64,000 nucleotides of DNA from JASLBX01 sp036373915 (lineage in GTDB: Bacteria; Actinomycetota; Actinomycetes; Jiangellales; Jiangellaceae). The stretch lies in the NCBI GenBank assembly GCA_036373915.1, contig DASUUU010000135.1:1-64000 (forward strand), read 5' to 3'. How positions within the stretch are numbered: the stretch's first letter is position 1; every line of letters begins with the position of its first letter. Positions 19,301-27,171 of this stretch are shown here, in pieces. The notes beneath the pieces were generated by a model, which was not told where the DNA came from, did not search any database, and saw only the letters and a program-made list of their open reading frames with translations. A program made the translations under genes and the position numbers.

Positions 19301-19733
19301 TCAGCAGTCCCTCGTCACGGCTGACGCCCACGCCGTTCGGCGCGAAGGACCGGTCGATGTCGTAGAAGTCGCCGTTGACCGCCGCTACGGCCCCGCTGGA
19401 CTCCGCCATCTCCCGGACGGTCGCCGGCTCGCTGACGGTTCCGGAGTACTGGTAGTCCAGGCTCAGGCCCGGCTCGTCCAGATCGGCGACGAGAACCTGG
19501 CCTGCGGACCAGCCTTGCGGGTCGAGGCGCGTGAAGGTGGTGAGCTCGAGGCCGGGTGCGACATCAGTGGACTGCCGGTCGAGGACGATCTCGCCCGGCC
19601 GGGCCAGGTCGATCTCCGAGCCCGCGGGTGCGGCCGACCCGGGAGCGACGAGTAACGGTGAGGCCAACGCGAGAGCCGCCCCTGACGCGGCGAGCACGAT
19701 TGGCCGGCGACGGATGGACGCAAGAAGATCCAT
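16392..19733 (-). CDS. Exported phosphodiester glycosidase (NAGPA domain) fused to metallophosphoesterase and Ig-like domains
   Basis: 1113 residues. A signal peptide (residues 1-35, basic start then a hydrophobic core ending in GSAAPAG) is followed by a phosphodiester glycosidase domain (about 85-385: AVNGDFYDI near 119 and ALNLDGGGSSTM near 353), the family of N-acetylglucosamine-1-phosphodiester alpha-N-acetylglucosaminidase. Next come Ig-like and carbohydrate-binding-like regions (about 405-735) and a calcineurin-type phosphoesterase (about 745-960) with its metal motifs: INGDFVDE near 799, PGNHE near 829, FAHHPPND near 903, GGHVGAFH near 944. The protein ends in a BIG2-like domain. It probably removes sugar-phosphate decorations from wall polymers outside the cell. 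The ATG at 19733 follows two DasR-like operators by 17 bases. A longer open frame upstream is not coding-like. Confidence 0.9.
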   Translation of the reverse strand: MDLLASIRRRPIVLAASGAALALASPLLVAPGSAAPAGSEIDLARPGEIVLDRQSTDVAPGLELTTFTRLDPQGWSAGQVLVADLDEPGLSLDYQYSGTVSEPATVREMAESSGAVAAVNGDFYDIDRSFAPNGVGVSRDEGLLTSPVGSHTNAVTVDSDGIARLAQVLLEGTVTVGGEEFELAGVNTHSIPANGIGVFTAAWGEYTRANALGAGNPVAEVTVVDGAVAEVSDTPGEGKIAENELILVGRDAGAEALLGSAGIGAGVDVSYAPRTDFGELTVALGGNQLLVVDGQPRDFGAGTAEPRTAVGLADDGATMFLVVVDGRQPHARGMTLTQLAQFMADLGAEQALNLDGGGSSTMVARTPGTSDHAVINSPSDGTERRVANGLGLFAAAGSGRLAGLSVTAASDRVFPGLTRTLTAHGHDETFAPVDSDPLWRAFDPRVASVKADEDGEAIVTGKAPGTTDVIAQDRAAWGEAEVTVLGELQRIVPSTGLLVLPDIETVAPIELMGYDIDGFRAPLEARDLEISGDEQLEIGEQDGTLTVRGLEDATSAELTITAAGVETQVAIAVGLEDVTVADFSDAEDWTIAFARATGSIEAIEGPDGRPGVRMSYDFVTQAGNTRAAYATPPAQFELPGQPQEITAWVEGDGNGTWIRMRVYDRNGTLVTLNGGYTTFTGWQQLTFPVPDGTEYPLTFRDIYAVQVGDVAYHGTTGFSEIQVRVAPEVAVPEREAFADPVVLQGATTDGSPLRIAVANDAQFVGSDPDSDLVAAARRTLREIVAAGPDVLIINGDFVDEASTVDFALARQILDEELGGVEFPWYYVPGNHEVQGGPLQNFIDEFGATQHTFDVDGTRIITLNSAFGTFRAGGDLFDQILELRRALDDAAEDPDVSGVLVFAHHPPNDPLPAKNSQLVDRREATMIEQWLSRFVAESGKSAAYVGGHVGAFHAESIDGVPYLITGNMGKDPATTPDNGGFTGWTMLGVDPAAGSDVRRPGRPSSRPPWLRAEIKPRVDAISLSAPAALVMGETADVAATVSQDDGRTVPVSWPVSAVWGGDGVHVGAASEAPGDAVVALDPDAGTVTALRAGIAEVSVTVNGESATAEVVVAP

Positions 19734-19750
19734 GGCCCGGACGATAACGG

Positions 19751-19781
19751 TGGTATAGACCGCTGGCAATGGTATAGACCA
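19751..19781 (-). promoter_or_regulatory. Two DasR (dre)-like operator half-sites
   Basis: Read on the gene's strand, TGGTCTATACCA (19770-19781) and CGGTCTATACCA (19751-19762) form a direct repeat of 12-mers with a 19-bp period. Each is one or two changes from the palindromic DasR core TGGTCTAGACCA known in streptomycetes. They lie directly in front of the phosphodiester glycosidase start, a gene family linked to N-acetylglucosamine, the metabolite that controls DasR. Another GntR/HutC-family regulator could bind instead. Confidence 0.6.
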
Positions 19782-19848
19782 TGAATCTTTGGTGACCGCC
19801 CGGCGGTGTCCTGTTCGCCGGGCGTTCGACGGCCACGCCGCCGGCGGT

Positions 19849-21924
19849 TCAGCCCTCCTCGATAGGCCAGCAGTTTCCGGTGCCGAACGCTTGGTCCGAG
19901 TCAGGAACCAGCGCATGGTTGCCGTCAGCGATTCGGGCGCACACCTTCGGCGCACCGCCGAGTGCGGCGACCTGGTTGCTGTCCAGGGGGTGGACCGACG
20001 GGTTCTGGTCCTCGATGTACCAGTCGCCGCGCTCGTCCGACGAAGCGTGCGTGCCCATGATCTCGGCGGGCGGCTCGGCTCCGGTCTCATCGGCGCCGTA
20101 GAAGTGGACGTGGAAGCCACCATCGATAGTCGGCGTCGAGCCGGCCCACTCGGCCTCGTACTCGATCACGAGCTGGCCGTCGCTGATCGTCGCACTTGTA
20201 ATGCACACCCAGCGCTCGTTGGACATGATCGCCTCGGTGCACTGCTCGTCGGCCGGCTGCTGTGGCTCTTCCTCCTCTGCGGCCGGCTCTTCTTCCGTTG
20301 GCTCCTCCGCGGGCTGCTCGGCCTCCTGCGCATCCGGTTCCGCCTGTTCGGCCACCAGATCGGGATCGGCCGACTCGTTCGGGTCGTCGTCACCGCTGAG
20401 CGCCCAGGCACCCAGCGCGATGGCGCCTGCGAGCACGGCACCGCCGACAACCATCATCGGCACCCGGGACCGTCCACCGGACCCGGCATGCCGGGTGGGC
20501 GGGCCCGCGGACCCGCCGTCCGAATGGCCGGGACCGGCAGGAGGAGTTGCGCCGGCTTGCTCCCAGTCTCCCGCGCCGGCCCGGGGCATCATCATCGTCC
20601 GCTCGGCCGGCGGTTCGTCGTACTGCGACACCTGTCCACCGGACGTTTGCCCGCCGGACTGGCGATCATCGAATGCGGCAGCAGCCGGTCCGACGCCGAC
20701 CGCCTGGCCCTCGTTGGCAACGGCCTGGTCCGCAAGGGGCGAAGCGGCCGGAAACGCAGCGGCGGCAGCGGCCCCGGCACCGGCAGCGCCGGCGGCTGCT
20801 GGAAGGGCCCCACCACCGGCATCCGGAGCATTGCCGCCGTCCGGAGCACCTGGAGACGCTGCTCCGGCACCGCTGGCAACCCAAGCGGCACCGAGTGCGA
20901 TCGCATGCTTCGGGTGCGCGTCGACCGCGACCGGCCGGCCGAGCTCGGCGCCGACGAGCTGAGAAACGATCGGCATCCGTGACGACCCGCCCACAAGCAG
21001 CACGGCGTGCAGTTGCTCCGGTGTCACACCTGCCGATCGCAACGCCCGGCGCAACGCCTCGATCGATTCGTACAGCGCCGGCCGGACCATGGCCTCGAGT
21101 TCGGCCCGGGTCAGGCGGACCTCGGTGCTGAGGTTGGGCAGCAGCACGGGGACGGAGACATCGGTGTCGGTCGACAGCGCCTCCTTGGCTTCGACGCACT
21201 CCTCTCGCAGCCGGGCCACCGCCGCGATGGCCGCCGGGTCACCCTCGTCGAGCTCGTCAAGCTTGTCGCCGATGGCCCGGTTGACGTGGCTGAACACGGC
21301 CGCGTCGAAGTCGATGCCACCGAGACGTTCGATCCCTTCGGGTTGGCCGAGGATCTGGAACCCGGTGGCGGTCTTCTTCAGCACGGCGGCGTCGAACGTG
21401 CCGCCTCCGAGGTCGTAGACCGCGACCAACGCATCCGTCGGCACCGGCCGGCCCTGGGCGTAGAACGTGGCGGCGGCCTCCGGCTCGGTAGTGAAGCTCA
21501 CCGGCTGCTCGAGGTTCGCCATCCGGACCGCCTGGTGCAACAAGTCCAGCTTGTATGGGCCCCAGTTCGCCGGATGGCACACGCAGATCGAGTCGGGCTC
21601 GGACCCCTCGCGGGTCGAGACCTCGTCCACCACCCAGCGAAGCAACCGGGCCATGAGAGCCTCGGCGGCGTAGGGCACGCCGCCGAGCAGCAGCGGCGTC
21701 GGGTCGCCGAGCCGGCGTTTGAACTCACGCGCGACCCGATCCGGTTCGGTGAGCGCGCGACGGCTGGCGGTCTCGCCGGTGACGAACGTCTCGTCGGAAC
21801 GCAGCAGCACGACCGACGGGATCGCAGCACCGCGACTCCCGAGCGAAGCGATCTCCACCCGGCTATCGCGCCACGTGGCAGCCGCGGTGTACGTGGTTCC
21901 CAGGTCGATTCCAAGTGCGTACAT
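19849..21924 (-). CDS. Membrane-anchored Hsp70-family protein
   Basis: 691 residues. An Hsp70/actin-fold ATPase domain (about 1-365) is intact: phosphate-1 LGIDLGTTYTAAA at 4-16, AVYDLGGGTFDAAVL near 170, and the adenosine motif LLVGGSSRMPIVS near 317. The usual beta-sandwich substrate-binding domain is missing. An Ala/Gly/Pro linker (about 365-487) leads to one transmembrane helix (about 488-510), a Glu/Pro-rich stalk and an outer domain of about 135 residues with four Cys. I chose ATG 21924 (MYALGIDLG) with GGGAG upstream over a TTG at 21939. It lies beside dynamin-like genes and is divergent from a small acidic protein gene. Its partner is unknown; a role in envelope stress is inference. 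Confidence 0.9.
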   Translation of the reverse strand: MYALGIDLGTTYTAAATWRDSRVEIASLGSRGAAIPSVVLLRSDETFVTGETASRRALTEPDRVAREFKRRLGDPTPLLLGGVPYAAEALMARLLRWVVDEVSTREGSEPDSICVCHPANWGPYKLDLLHQAVRMANLEQPVSFTTEPEAAATFYAQGRPVPTDALVAVYDLGGGTFDAAVLKKTATGFQILGQPEGIERLGGIDFDAAVFSHVNRAIGDKLDELDEGDPAAIAAVARLREECVEAKEALSTDTDVSVPVLLPNLSTEVRLTRAELEAMVRPALYESIEALRRALRSAGVTPEQLHAVLLVGGSSRMPIVSQLVGAELGRPVAVDAHPKHAIALGAAWVASGAGAASPGAPDGGNAPDAGGGALPAAAGAAGAGAAAAAAFPAASPLADQAVANEGQAVGVGPAAAAFDDRQSGGQTSGGQVSQYDEPPAERTMMMPRAGAGDWEQAGATPPAGPGHSDGGSAGPPTRHAGSGGRSRVPMMVVGGAVLAGAIALGAWALSGDDDPNESADPDLVAEQAEPDAQEAEQPAEEPTEEEPAAEEEEPQQPADEQCTEAIMSNERWVCITSATISDGQLVIEYEAEWAGSTPTIDGGFHVHFYGADETGAEPPAEIMGTHASSDERGDWYIEDQNPSVHPLDSNQVAALGGAPKVCARIADGNHALVPDSDQAFGTGNCWPIEEG

Positions 21925-22022
21925 CACAGACGCTCCCAAGGCTCGGTCGTGATCGCAGATCGGGGAAGATATGGGGTTGTCCCCGACGCCGCGGCGGTGG
22001 ATGTGTTCGTACAGTTGATGAC

Positions 22023-22634
22023 ATGACTCAAGGCCGGCCGCTGCACACCGTCTTCACGGAGTTGCTCCACGACGACGTCGCCCGGGAGGCGTACGCGGCC
22101 GACCCTGGCGGGCTGCTCGAACCGGCCGGGCACGGTGAGCTGCCCGACGATCTGCTCGCCGAAGCGATCGTCAGCTTCGCCGACACCGCGCCACCCGAGA
22201 TCGCCGAACATCTCGCACCGTTCGTGATGGCCCACAGCGCCGTCCCGCTCGACGACGGCGAGCCGCCGGCCGCTACCACCGGGCTCGGGCTGCTGGCCGA
22301 CGCGCCGGCCGATGCCGCCGACAGGATCGGTGCGGACGACCTCGACCCCGTGCTCGACGGCACGGAGGCCGAGGCCGACCCGGTGGTCGAGGCCGCTCCG
22401 GTGTTCGTGGATGCAGGCCCGCCGCTCGACGACCTTGACTTCGGAGGCGGGGCCAAGGACACCGCACACCCGGCTGACGAGCTTGCGGGTCTGCCTTTCG
22501 ACGCCCCGCATCCGGTCGAGCCCCCGGCGGTCGACCCGTTCGATGAGATCGGTCCGGTGGAGGATCTCCCGCTCAGCGAATCCGCACCCGAGCCGGACGG
22601 ACTCGACGCCGAAGACGACGGCCTGCCGGAGTAG
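22023..22634 (+). CDS. Small acidic protein with IniB-N-terminal-like segment
   Basis: 203 residues, highly acidic, with many Asp, Glu, Pro and Ala. The first ~65 residues (HTVFTELLHDDVAREAYAAD, then DPGGLLEPAGHGELPDDLL) resemble the short N-terminal domain of IniB-type proteins (compare DRDTALQYAEDPEGTLAAQG in the gene at 26046-27065). The rest looks disordered. Codons have strong G/C in third positions, which supports coding on this strand rather than the antisense frame. It is divergent from the Hsp70 gene and convergent with the IniC-like gene. The function is unknown. Confidence 0.72.
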   Translation: MTQGRPLHTVFTELLHDDVAREAYAADPGGLLEPAGHGELPDDLLAEAIVSFADTAPPEIAEHLAPFVMAHSAVPLDDGEPPAATTGLGLLADAPADAADRIGADDLDPVLDGTEAEADPVVEAAPVFVDAGPPLDDLDFGGGAKDTAHPADELAGLPFDAPHPVEPPAVDPFDEIGPVEDLPLSESAPEPDGLDAEDDGLPE

Positions 22635-22651
22635 CGATCCCCGCACCGCGC

Positions 22652-24163
22652 TCATCGTTGGCTCGCCTGCTGGAGATCGCCTGGCGGCCGCGAACCGTCC
22701 CCGCGGCGCGCGAGCTCAGCGAGGATCCCCTCGCAGGACCGCACCGCGATACGTGCGGCGACAGCCAACTCGTGGCCGGTCATAGGATTCTCCGCACGCT
22801 GCTGCCAGCTCGCGAGCGCGGTCGTCGCGGCGGACGCCACTGCCGCGCTGTCCGCATCTGGTGGCAGCCGAAGCCGGTCGTGGGGCGCCCCACCGGTTCC
22901 GCCGATGATTCGCTCGAGGTCGTCCAAGACGGTCTGCCTGCCGGTCACCCACCCCGCGCGCAGCGAGGACAGCACCCGCAGCTCCCTGAACGGGTGCGCG
23001 GAGGCGACCAGCTCTTCGACCGTGGCGGCCACCGCCGCGCTGCCCGGACGCGGTTCTATACGGGTCAGCGCATCGAGTGCCAGCAACGCTGAGCGGCTCT
23101 TGAGAACGTCACGCCGCTCGAAGAACAGCGATTCCAGCACAGCGCGAAGCTCGTTGACCCCGCTGCGATCGGCGAGCTCGCGGGCCAGCTCGGTCGCCGT
23201 CGAAACCACCGCCCGCCGCAGCAAGGCCGTGGCGAGCCGGATGCCGAACAGGCCGAACCGATCGAGCAGCGCCTGGCGCTCGATCGATGTCAAACCCAAC
23301 TCCGGCATCAGCTCGATGAACCGGTCCGCCGACAGCAACAGCGCTTCGACCTGTCTGGCAGGGACCTCGGCGAGCTTTCTGAGCTGCTGCACTTCGGCCT
23401 CGGTGAGGGTGACTGCCGTCTCGGCCAGCAGCCCGGCTACCGGCACCACCGTCTGGACGACTCGCCGCACCTTGGGATCGGCCCCCAGCCGGGTGGAGAT
23501 CCGCCGAGCCGAGGCCATGGCGTCGAGGCGGCCCACCCCGATCTCGTCCGCCCGCGAGAGCACGCCGATCGCGTTGATGGGATTGGGGCGGGAGACCTCG
23601 GTGTCGTGAAAGGCCTGCAGGAACTGCACGTCCTGGGGGTGTAGGTGCCGCATCAGGTACAGGACGGCGTCGGCCGGTGTCTCGTCCTCCGCGGTCAGCA
23701 CCTGCCACGTCCGCCGAGCAGTGGCCTCCGAGAGTGAGCCGATGCCGGGCGTGTCGATGAGCGTGGCGGTGCGCAGCGCCTGCGACGGCCACGTCACCAC
23801 GAGTTCGTCCACCTCGTCCGGCGAGAAGCCGGCCAGGTCGATTTCCAGCGCACCGTCGTCACGGTTGAATCGCAGCTGTCGTGGTTCGCCGTCCCGCGGG
23901 TGGGCGACCACCTCGTAGGTATGGCCGTCGCGGTACCAGGTGATGATCCGCGTGCACTCACCGGCATCAGTGGGTGCCAGGCGCTCGCCGACAAGGGCGT
24001 TGAGCAGCGTCGACTTGCCGGCCTTTACCCGGCCCGCCACGGCGACCCGAAGTGGCTCGTCGAGCCTGGCCCGGATGGCCGCGAGCCGTTCTGCGTTCTC
24101 CGTCCCTTGGTACACCGCGAGCGCTTGATCGAGAGCCGCCCGCGTGCGGTCGACGAGATTCAC
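22652..24163 (-). CDS. Dynamin-like GTPase, IniC-type
   Basis: 503 residues. The GTPase domain has the P-loop VAGRVKAGKSTLLNALVG (about 42-59), a switch Thr in ECTRIITWY (about 69-77), the G3 motif LIDTPGIGS near 136 and a G4-like LSRADEIG near 198. The helical C-terminal half fits the bacterial dynamin family. Its place directly after an IniA-type gene matches the mycobacterial iniBAC order. Such proteins act at the inner face of the membrane in stress or drug tolerance. The ATG overlaps the stop of the upstream gene by 4 bases (ATGA), indicating an operon. Confidence 0.88.
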   Translation of the reverse strand: MNLVDRTRAALDQALAVYQGTENAERLAAIRARLDEPLRVAVAGRVKAGKSTLLNALVGERLAPTDAGECTRIITWYRDGHTYEVVAHPRDGEPRQLRFNRDDGALEIDLAGFSPDEVDELVVTWPSQALRTATLIDTPGIGSLSEATARRTWQVLTAEDETPADAVLYLMRHLHPQDVQFLQAFHDTEVSRPNPINAIGVLSRADEIGVGRLDAMASARRISTRLGADPKVRRVVQTVVPVAGLLAETAVTLTEAEVQQLRKLAEVPARQVEALLLSADRFIELMPELGLTSIERQALLDRFGLFGIRLATALLRRAVVSTATELARELADRSGVNELRAVLESLFFERRDVLKSRSALLALDALTRIEPRPGSAAVAATVEELVASAHPFRELRVLSSLRAGWVTGRQTVLDDLERIIGGTGGAPHDRLRLPPDADSAAVASAATTALASWQQRAENPMTGHELAVAARIAVRSCEGILAELARRGDGSRPPGDLQQASQR

Positions 24164-25968
24164 GCGACCACCGCCTCGGCGTGCCGGCGTAGCTCGCGAA
24201 GGCGGCCCAGTTCGGCATCGATGTCGGCGATCCGCTTGTCACGTTCGGCCTTGGTCCGGTTCGCCGCCCCCGTAGCCGACTGCAATGCCTGCGCAGTGGA
24301 CCGGTTCAGCTCCTCAGCGCGGGCGCTGTAGTGGTCGCGAAGCTGGCGCTGGATTCGTCGCAACGTGTCGCGGGAGTCCTTGCCGACCCGGAAGCTGACC
24401 TCGTCGCAGTACCGGCGCGCCGCGTTCTTGGCCTGGCTCCGGCGCTGGGTCAGCTGGCGCTTCTTCTCCGTTCGCAGGCCGCCGATGCCCATCGCCAACC
24501 CGATGCCCACGGCGATGGGGCCGAGGGTCAGCCCGGCCATGCTGCCGAGCATGGTGAACATCAAGATGCCCATGTAGGAGCTCTTCAGCGCGGTCATCGC
24601 CTGCTTGCGGACGCCCATCTTCTCGAGTTCCATCTTGTGCTCGACCTCGGCGCGGGCGAGCACGTCGGCGGGGTTGTAGACGGCCAGCCGGTTCAAGATG
24701 TCGCCGGAGCCTTCCTGGAAGTGCCTCCACACCTGCTCGCTCAGCTGATCGGCCCGCGCCCGGAGCAGGCCGTAGTTCTCCATGACCTTTTCAGCGGCGG
24801 TCGACTCGAGCCAGGTCTGTATCTCGTGCCAGGTGTCGGCCGGGTCGAACTCGTCGATCAGGTCGTCGGCCTCCTCGATGAGTTGCCGGATCCGCGCCCG
24901 GAGATCGTGATCGACATCGGAGCTCAGGTCGGCGATGCCGTCGTTGAGTGTCTGGCTCCACTTGGCCATGCTGCTGCGCAGCGCCTCGACCTGGCTCTTG
25001 ACCGCCGTCAGCTCGGATACGACCTGCGCGTTCTTCGCCGGGTCCGCGAGCACCGAGCGCTCGGCCTCGAACTGCGACTCGATCTGCTGGCAGGCCGCGG
25101 TCACTTCGTCCATGGCCGAGGCCGCGATCCGAGCCGTCGCTCCACCGGCCACCCGGCTGGTCACGAACCTGACGAGGTCCGGAAAACCCGACTCGGCGTT
25201 AAGTTCGGTGTCCTCGGTGCGGACCGCGCGGGCACGCAGCGTCGACGACACCGGAAGGACCGGGATGTCCGCGCCGCGCAGGTGATCCTCGTTGAGGTCG
25301 CGCACCTTTCGCCACGCGGGATAGAAGTCAATCTTGGTGATCACGCAGACGGTGGCCGGGCACATTTGCCTGGCCCGCTGTAGGAACTGCAGTTCCACGG
25401 CGGTCAGCTCCTGGGCCGCGTCGGTGACGAACAGCACCGCATCGGCCATGGACACCGCGGCCAGGCTGGCGGCCGCGTGCGCGGAGCCGAGCCCACCAAC
25501 ACCAGGAGTGTCGACGATCACCAGGCCGCTGGCCAGCATGTTGCGCGGCAGCTGGACGATGACGCCGGCCGGCGGCTCGGCCGCCACGCCGGCGTCTTCG
25601 GTCACGTGCTGACGGATCGCATCGATCTCGATCGGCTCCCGGCGCGGCGGGTCACCGTGGAAGAGCAAGTCGGCCCGCGGCTGAGGGCCGTAGCGAAGGT
25701 AGGTCGGGACGGCCGTCGCGATGTCATCGTCGACCGGACAGACACTCGTCCCGAGCAGCGCGTTGACCAGTGAGCTCTTGCCCTGCTTGAAGTCACCGAT
25801 GACCACGACGTGGATCCCGGGCTCGGCGAGGGTGCGCTTGGCCGCCGCCAGCCGTTCGGTGAGATCTGGTCGCTCGTACGCGGTGGTGGCCTGCATACCG
25901 AGCTCGACCACTCGCATCGCCTGCGCCAGCTGTTGGCTGCCGCCATCTGGCCGCTTGCTCTCGGTCAT
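24160..25968 (-). CDS. Dynamin-like GTPase, IniA-type
   Basis: 602 residues. The P-loop VIGDFKQGKSSLVNALLG is at about 55-72, a switch TAVPTYLRYG near 84-93, G3 VIVDTPGVGGLG near 150, and G4 ITKIDFYP near 211. A long helical stalk contains predicted coiled coils. A hydrophobic pair near residues 468-496 (MGILMFTMLGSMAGLTLGP) resembles the membrane paddle of bacterial dynamins such as IniA. The C-terminus is a charged helix. It is followed with a 4-base overlap by the IniC-type gene and preceded by the IniB-type gene, with a hairpin in the 77-base gap. GGAGC lies before the ATG. Confidence 0.88.
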   Translation of the reverse strand: MTESKRPDGGSQQLAQAMRVVELGMQATTAYERPDLTERLAAAKRTLAEPGIHVVVIGDFKQGKSSLVNALLGTSVCPVDDDIATAVPTYLRYGPQPRADLLFHGDPPRREPIEIDAIRQHVTEDAGVAAEPPAGVIVQLPRNMLASGLVIVDTPGVGGLGSAHAAASLAAVSMADAVLFVTDAAQELTAVELQFLQRARQMCPATVCVITKIDFYPAWRKVRDLNEDHLRGADIPVLPVSSTLRARAVRTEDTELNAESGFPDLVRFVTSRVAGGATARIAASAMDEVTAACQQIESQFEAERSVLADPAKNAQVVSELTAVKSQVEALRSSMAKWSQTLNDGIADLSSDVDHDLRARIRQLIEEADDLIDEFDPADTWHEIQTWLESTAAEKVMENYGLLRARADQLSEQVWRHFQEGSGDILNRLAVYNPADVLARAEVEHKMELEKMGVRKQAMTALKSSYMGILMFTMLGSMAGLTLGPIAVGIGLAMGIGGLRTEKKRQLTQRRSQAKNAARRYCDEVSFRVGKDSRDTLRRIQRQLRDHYSARAEELNRSTAQALQSATGAANRTKAERDKRIADIDAELGRLRELRRHAEAVVA

Positions 25969-25994
25969 GGTCGCTCCATCGGTCAGGCCGTGAG

Positions 25995-26029
25995 GCAGCG
26001 GGCCCGGCGAGTATCCGCGGGCCCGCTGC
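25995..26029 (-). terminator. 11-bp stem hairpin between iniB-like and iniA-like genes
   Basis: GCAGCGGGCCC (25995-26005) and GGGCCCGCTGC (26019-26029) pair perfectly with a 13-base loop. Sitting after the first gene of the dynamin operon, it could cause partial termination or protect the upstream message so that the IniB-like protein is made in excess. Confidence 0.55.
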
Positions 26030-26045
26030 GATCAGGTTGGGTCCG

Positions 26046-27065
26046 CTAGCCCTCGATCGGCTCTTGGCTCTCGCCCTCACTGCCGGACTCATCCAGCGTC
26101 CGGACGGACGACAGCGGGTTGGCCACGGGGTCCAGCCGGTCGAACCCACCGCCGCCGGCGTCGAGGTCGACGTCGATTCCGGTCAGCTGGTCGACATCTT
26201 GAGTGGCGTCGCCCGGGCCCTGCTCGGTCTGGACTACGGCGTCGTCCTCGGCGTAGACGAAGTTGCCGGTGGCGTCTCCGCCGTCGCCGGTGTTGATGGC
26301 GCCCCCTGGGCCGGTGGTGACGTTCTGCAGGTTCGTGGCCTCGGCACCCTCGCCGAATGCCGATCCGGTTGCGTTCGCGTTGTCGCCGGCCTGCTGGCCA
26401 GTGAACTCGCCGGAGTTCTGCACGACGTCGCCGCCAAGCGCGATGCCCTGGTTCGAATTGTCGCCGGTTTGCTGCTGCCCGAGGTTGACCCCGGTGTTGA
26501 CCAGATTGTCGTCACCCACGACGGCAGGCCCCGTCTGGGACGCGGCAGATCCGTCACCGGAAACGGCCGACCCGTCGGCAGCGGCCGCGGCACCCTCGCC
26601 GGTCGCGTTGACGTTGGTGTCATTCGAGTCGACGGTGATGTCACCGGTCAGGTCTCCAGCGACGTCGACGTCGACGTTCTGGGACTGGTCGATGTTCGTG
26701 GACTGGTCGATGATGTTGGTGATGGTCTCGTCGCCCTCGTACGCGACGTACGTCACGTAGTTGAGATGTTGCATGACCTGCTCGACCGAGTGTCCGGTCG
26801 CGCTCGGTGGTGGAGCGTGTGTGGCGCCGCCGCCCCCGCCCCCTCCGCCGGACGAGTAGCTCGGCCCGTAGTTCTGCAGGCCTGGAACGCTGCCGCAGGT
26901 TTCCCCGACGAGCTGGAACATGTCCACACCGCTGAGGTCACCATCGGTGATGCCCTGCGCGGCGAGCGTTCCTTCCGGGTCCTCGGCGTACTGAAGCGCG
27001 GTGTCTCGGTCACCCAGAATCCGCTGGATGAGGTCCTTGATCGCTTGCGCGACGTCAACAGCCAT
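26046..27065 (-). CDS. IniB N-terminal domain protein
   Basis: 339 residues. The N-terminal domain (1-50: MAVDVAQAIKDLIQRILGDR, then a DPEGTLAAQGITDGDLSGVD segment) is the IniB type. A glycine run and a conserved block SVEQVMQHLNYVTYVAY (about 92-108) follow. The remainder (about 115-330) is low-complexity, rich in Gly, Asn, Asp, Ala and Gln, with irregular repeats built around GDNxN and NxGxxxGG. It resembles a beta-helical or disordered secreted/wall protein, though no classical signal peptide is visible. GAGGAGGG lies 7 bases before the ATG at 27065. It is the first gene of the IniB-IniA-IniC operon. Confidence 0.85.
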   Translation of the reverse strand: MAVDVAQAIKDLIQRILGDRDTALQYAEDPEGTLAAQGITDGDLSGVDMFQLVGETCGSVPGLQNYGPSYSSGGGGGGGGATHAPPPSATGHSVEQVMQHLNYVTYVAYEGDETITNIIDQSTNIDQSQNVDVDVAGDLTGDITVDSNDTNVNATGEGAAAAADGSAVSGDGSAASQTGPAVVGDDNLVNTGVNLGQQQTGDNSNQGIALGGDVVQNSGEFTGQQAGDNANATGSAFGEGAEATNLQNVTTGPGGAINTGDGGDATGNFVYAEDDAVVQTEQGPGDATQDVDQLTGIDVDLDAGGGGFDRLDPVANPLSSVRTLDESGSEGESQEPIEG

Positions 27066-27171
27066 TACTCTGCCCTCCTCGGCACTTGTGCCCGTCCCCA
27101 GGTGGTCGGGCCGCACGAGAACATCGTGCTTGTGGCCGGTCCCCCCCACATCGGGGCGATCCCCAAGCAAA

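Noticed and set aside
20190..20215. A GTAATGCACACCC stretch resembling repeat family B inside the Hsp70 gene
   Set aside because: It is short, lacks the GAAGCGC part and a facing arm, and encodes part of the protein; chance similarity.
21924..22655. Minus-strand open frame opposite the small acidic protein
   Set aside because: Codon third-position bias and the IniB-like N-terminus favour the plus-strand reading.
26260..26640. Repetitive stretch as a possible repeat array
   Set aside because: It codes for the low-complexity Gly/Asn region of the IniB-like protein.
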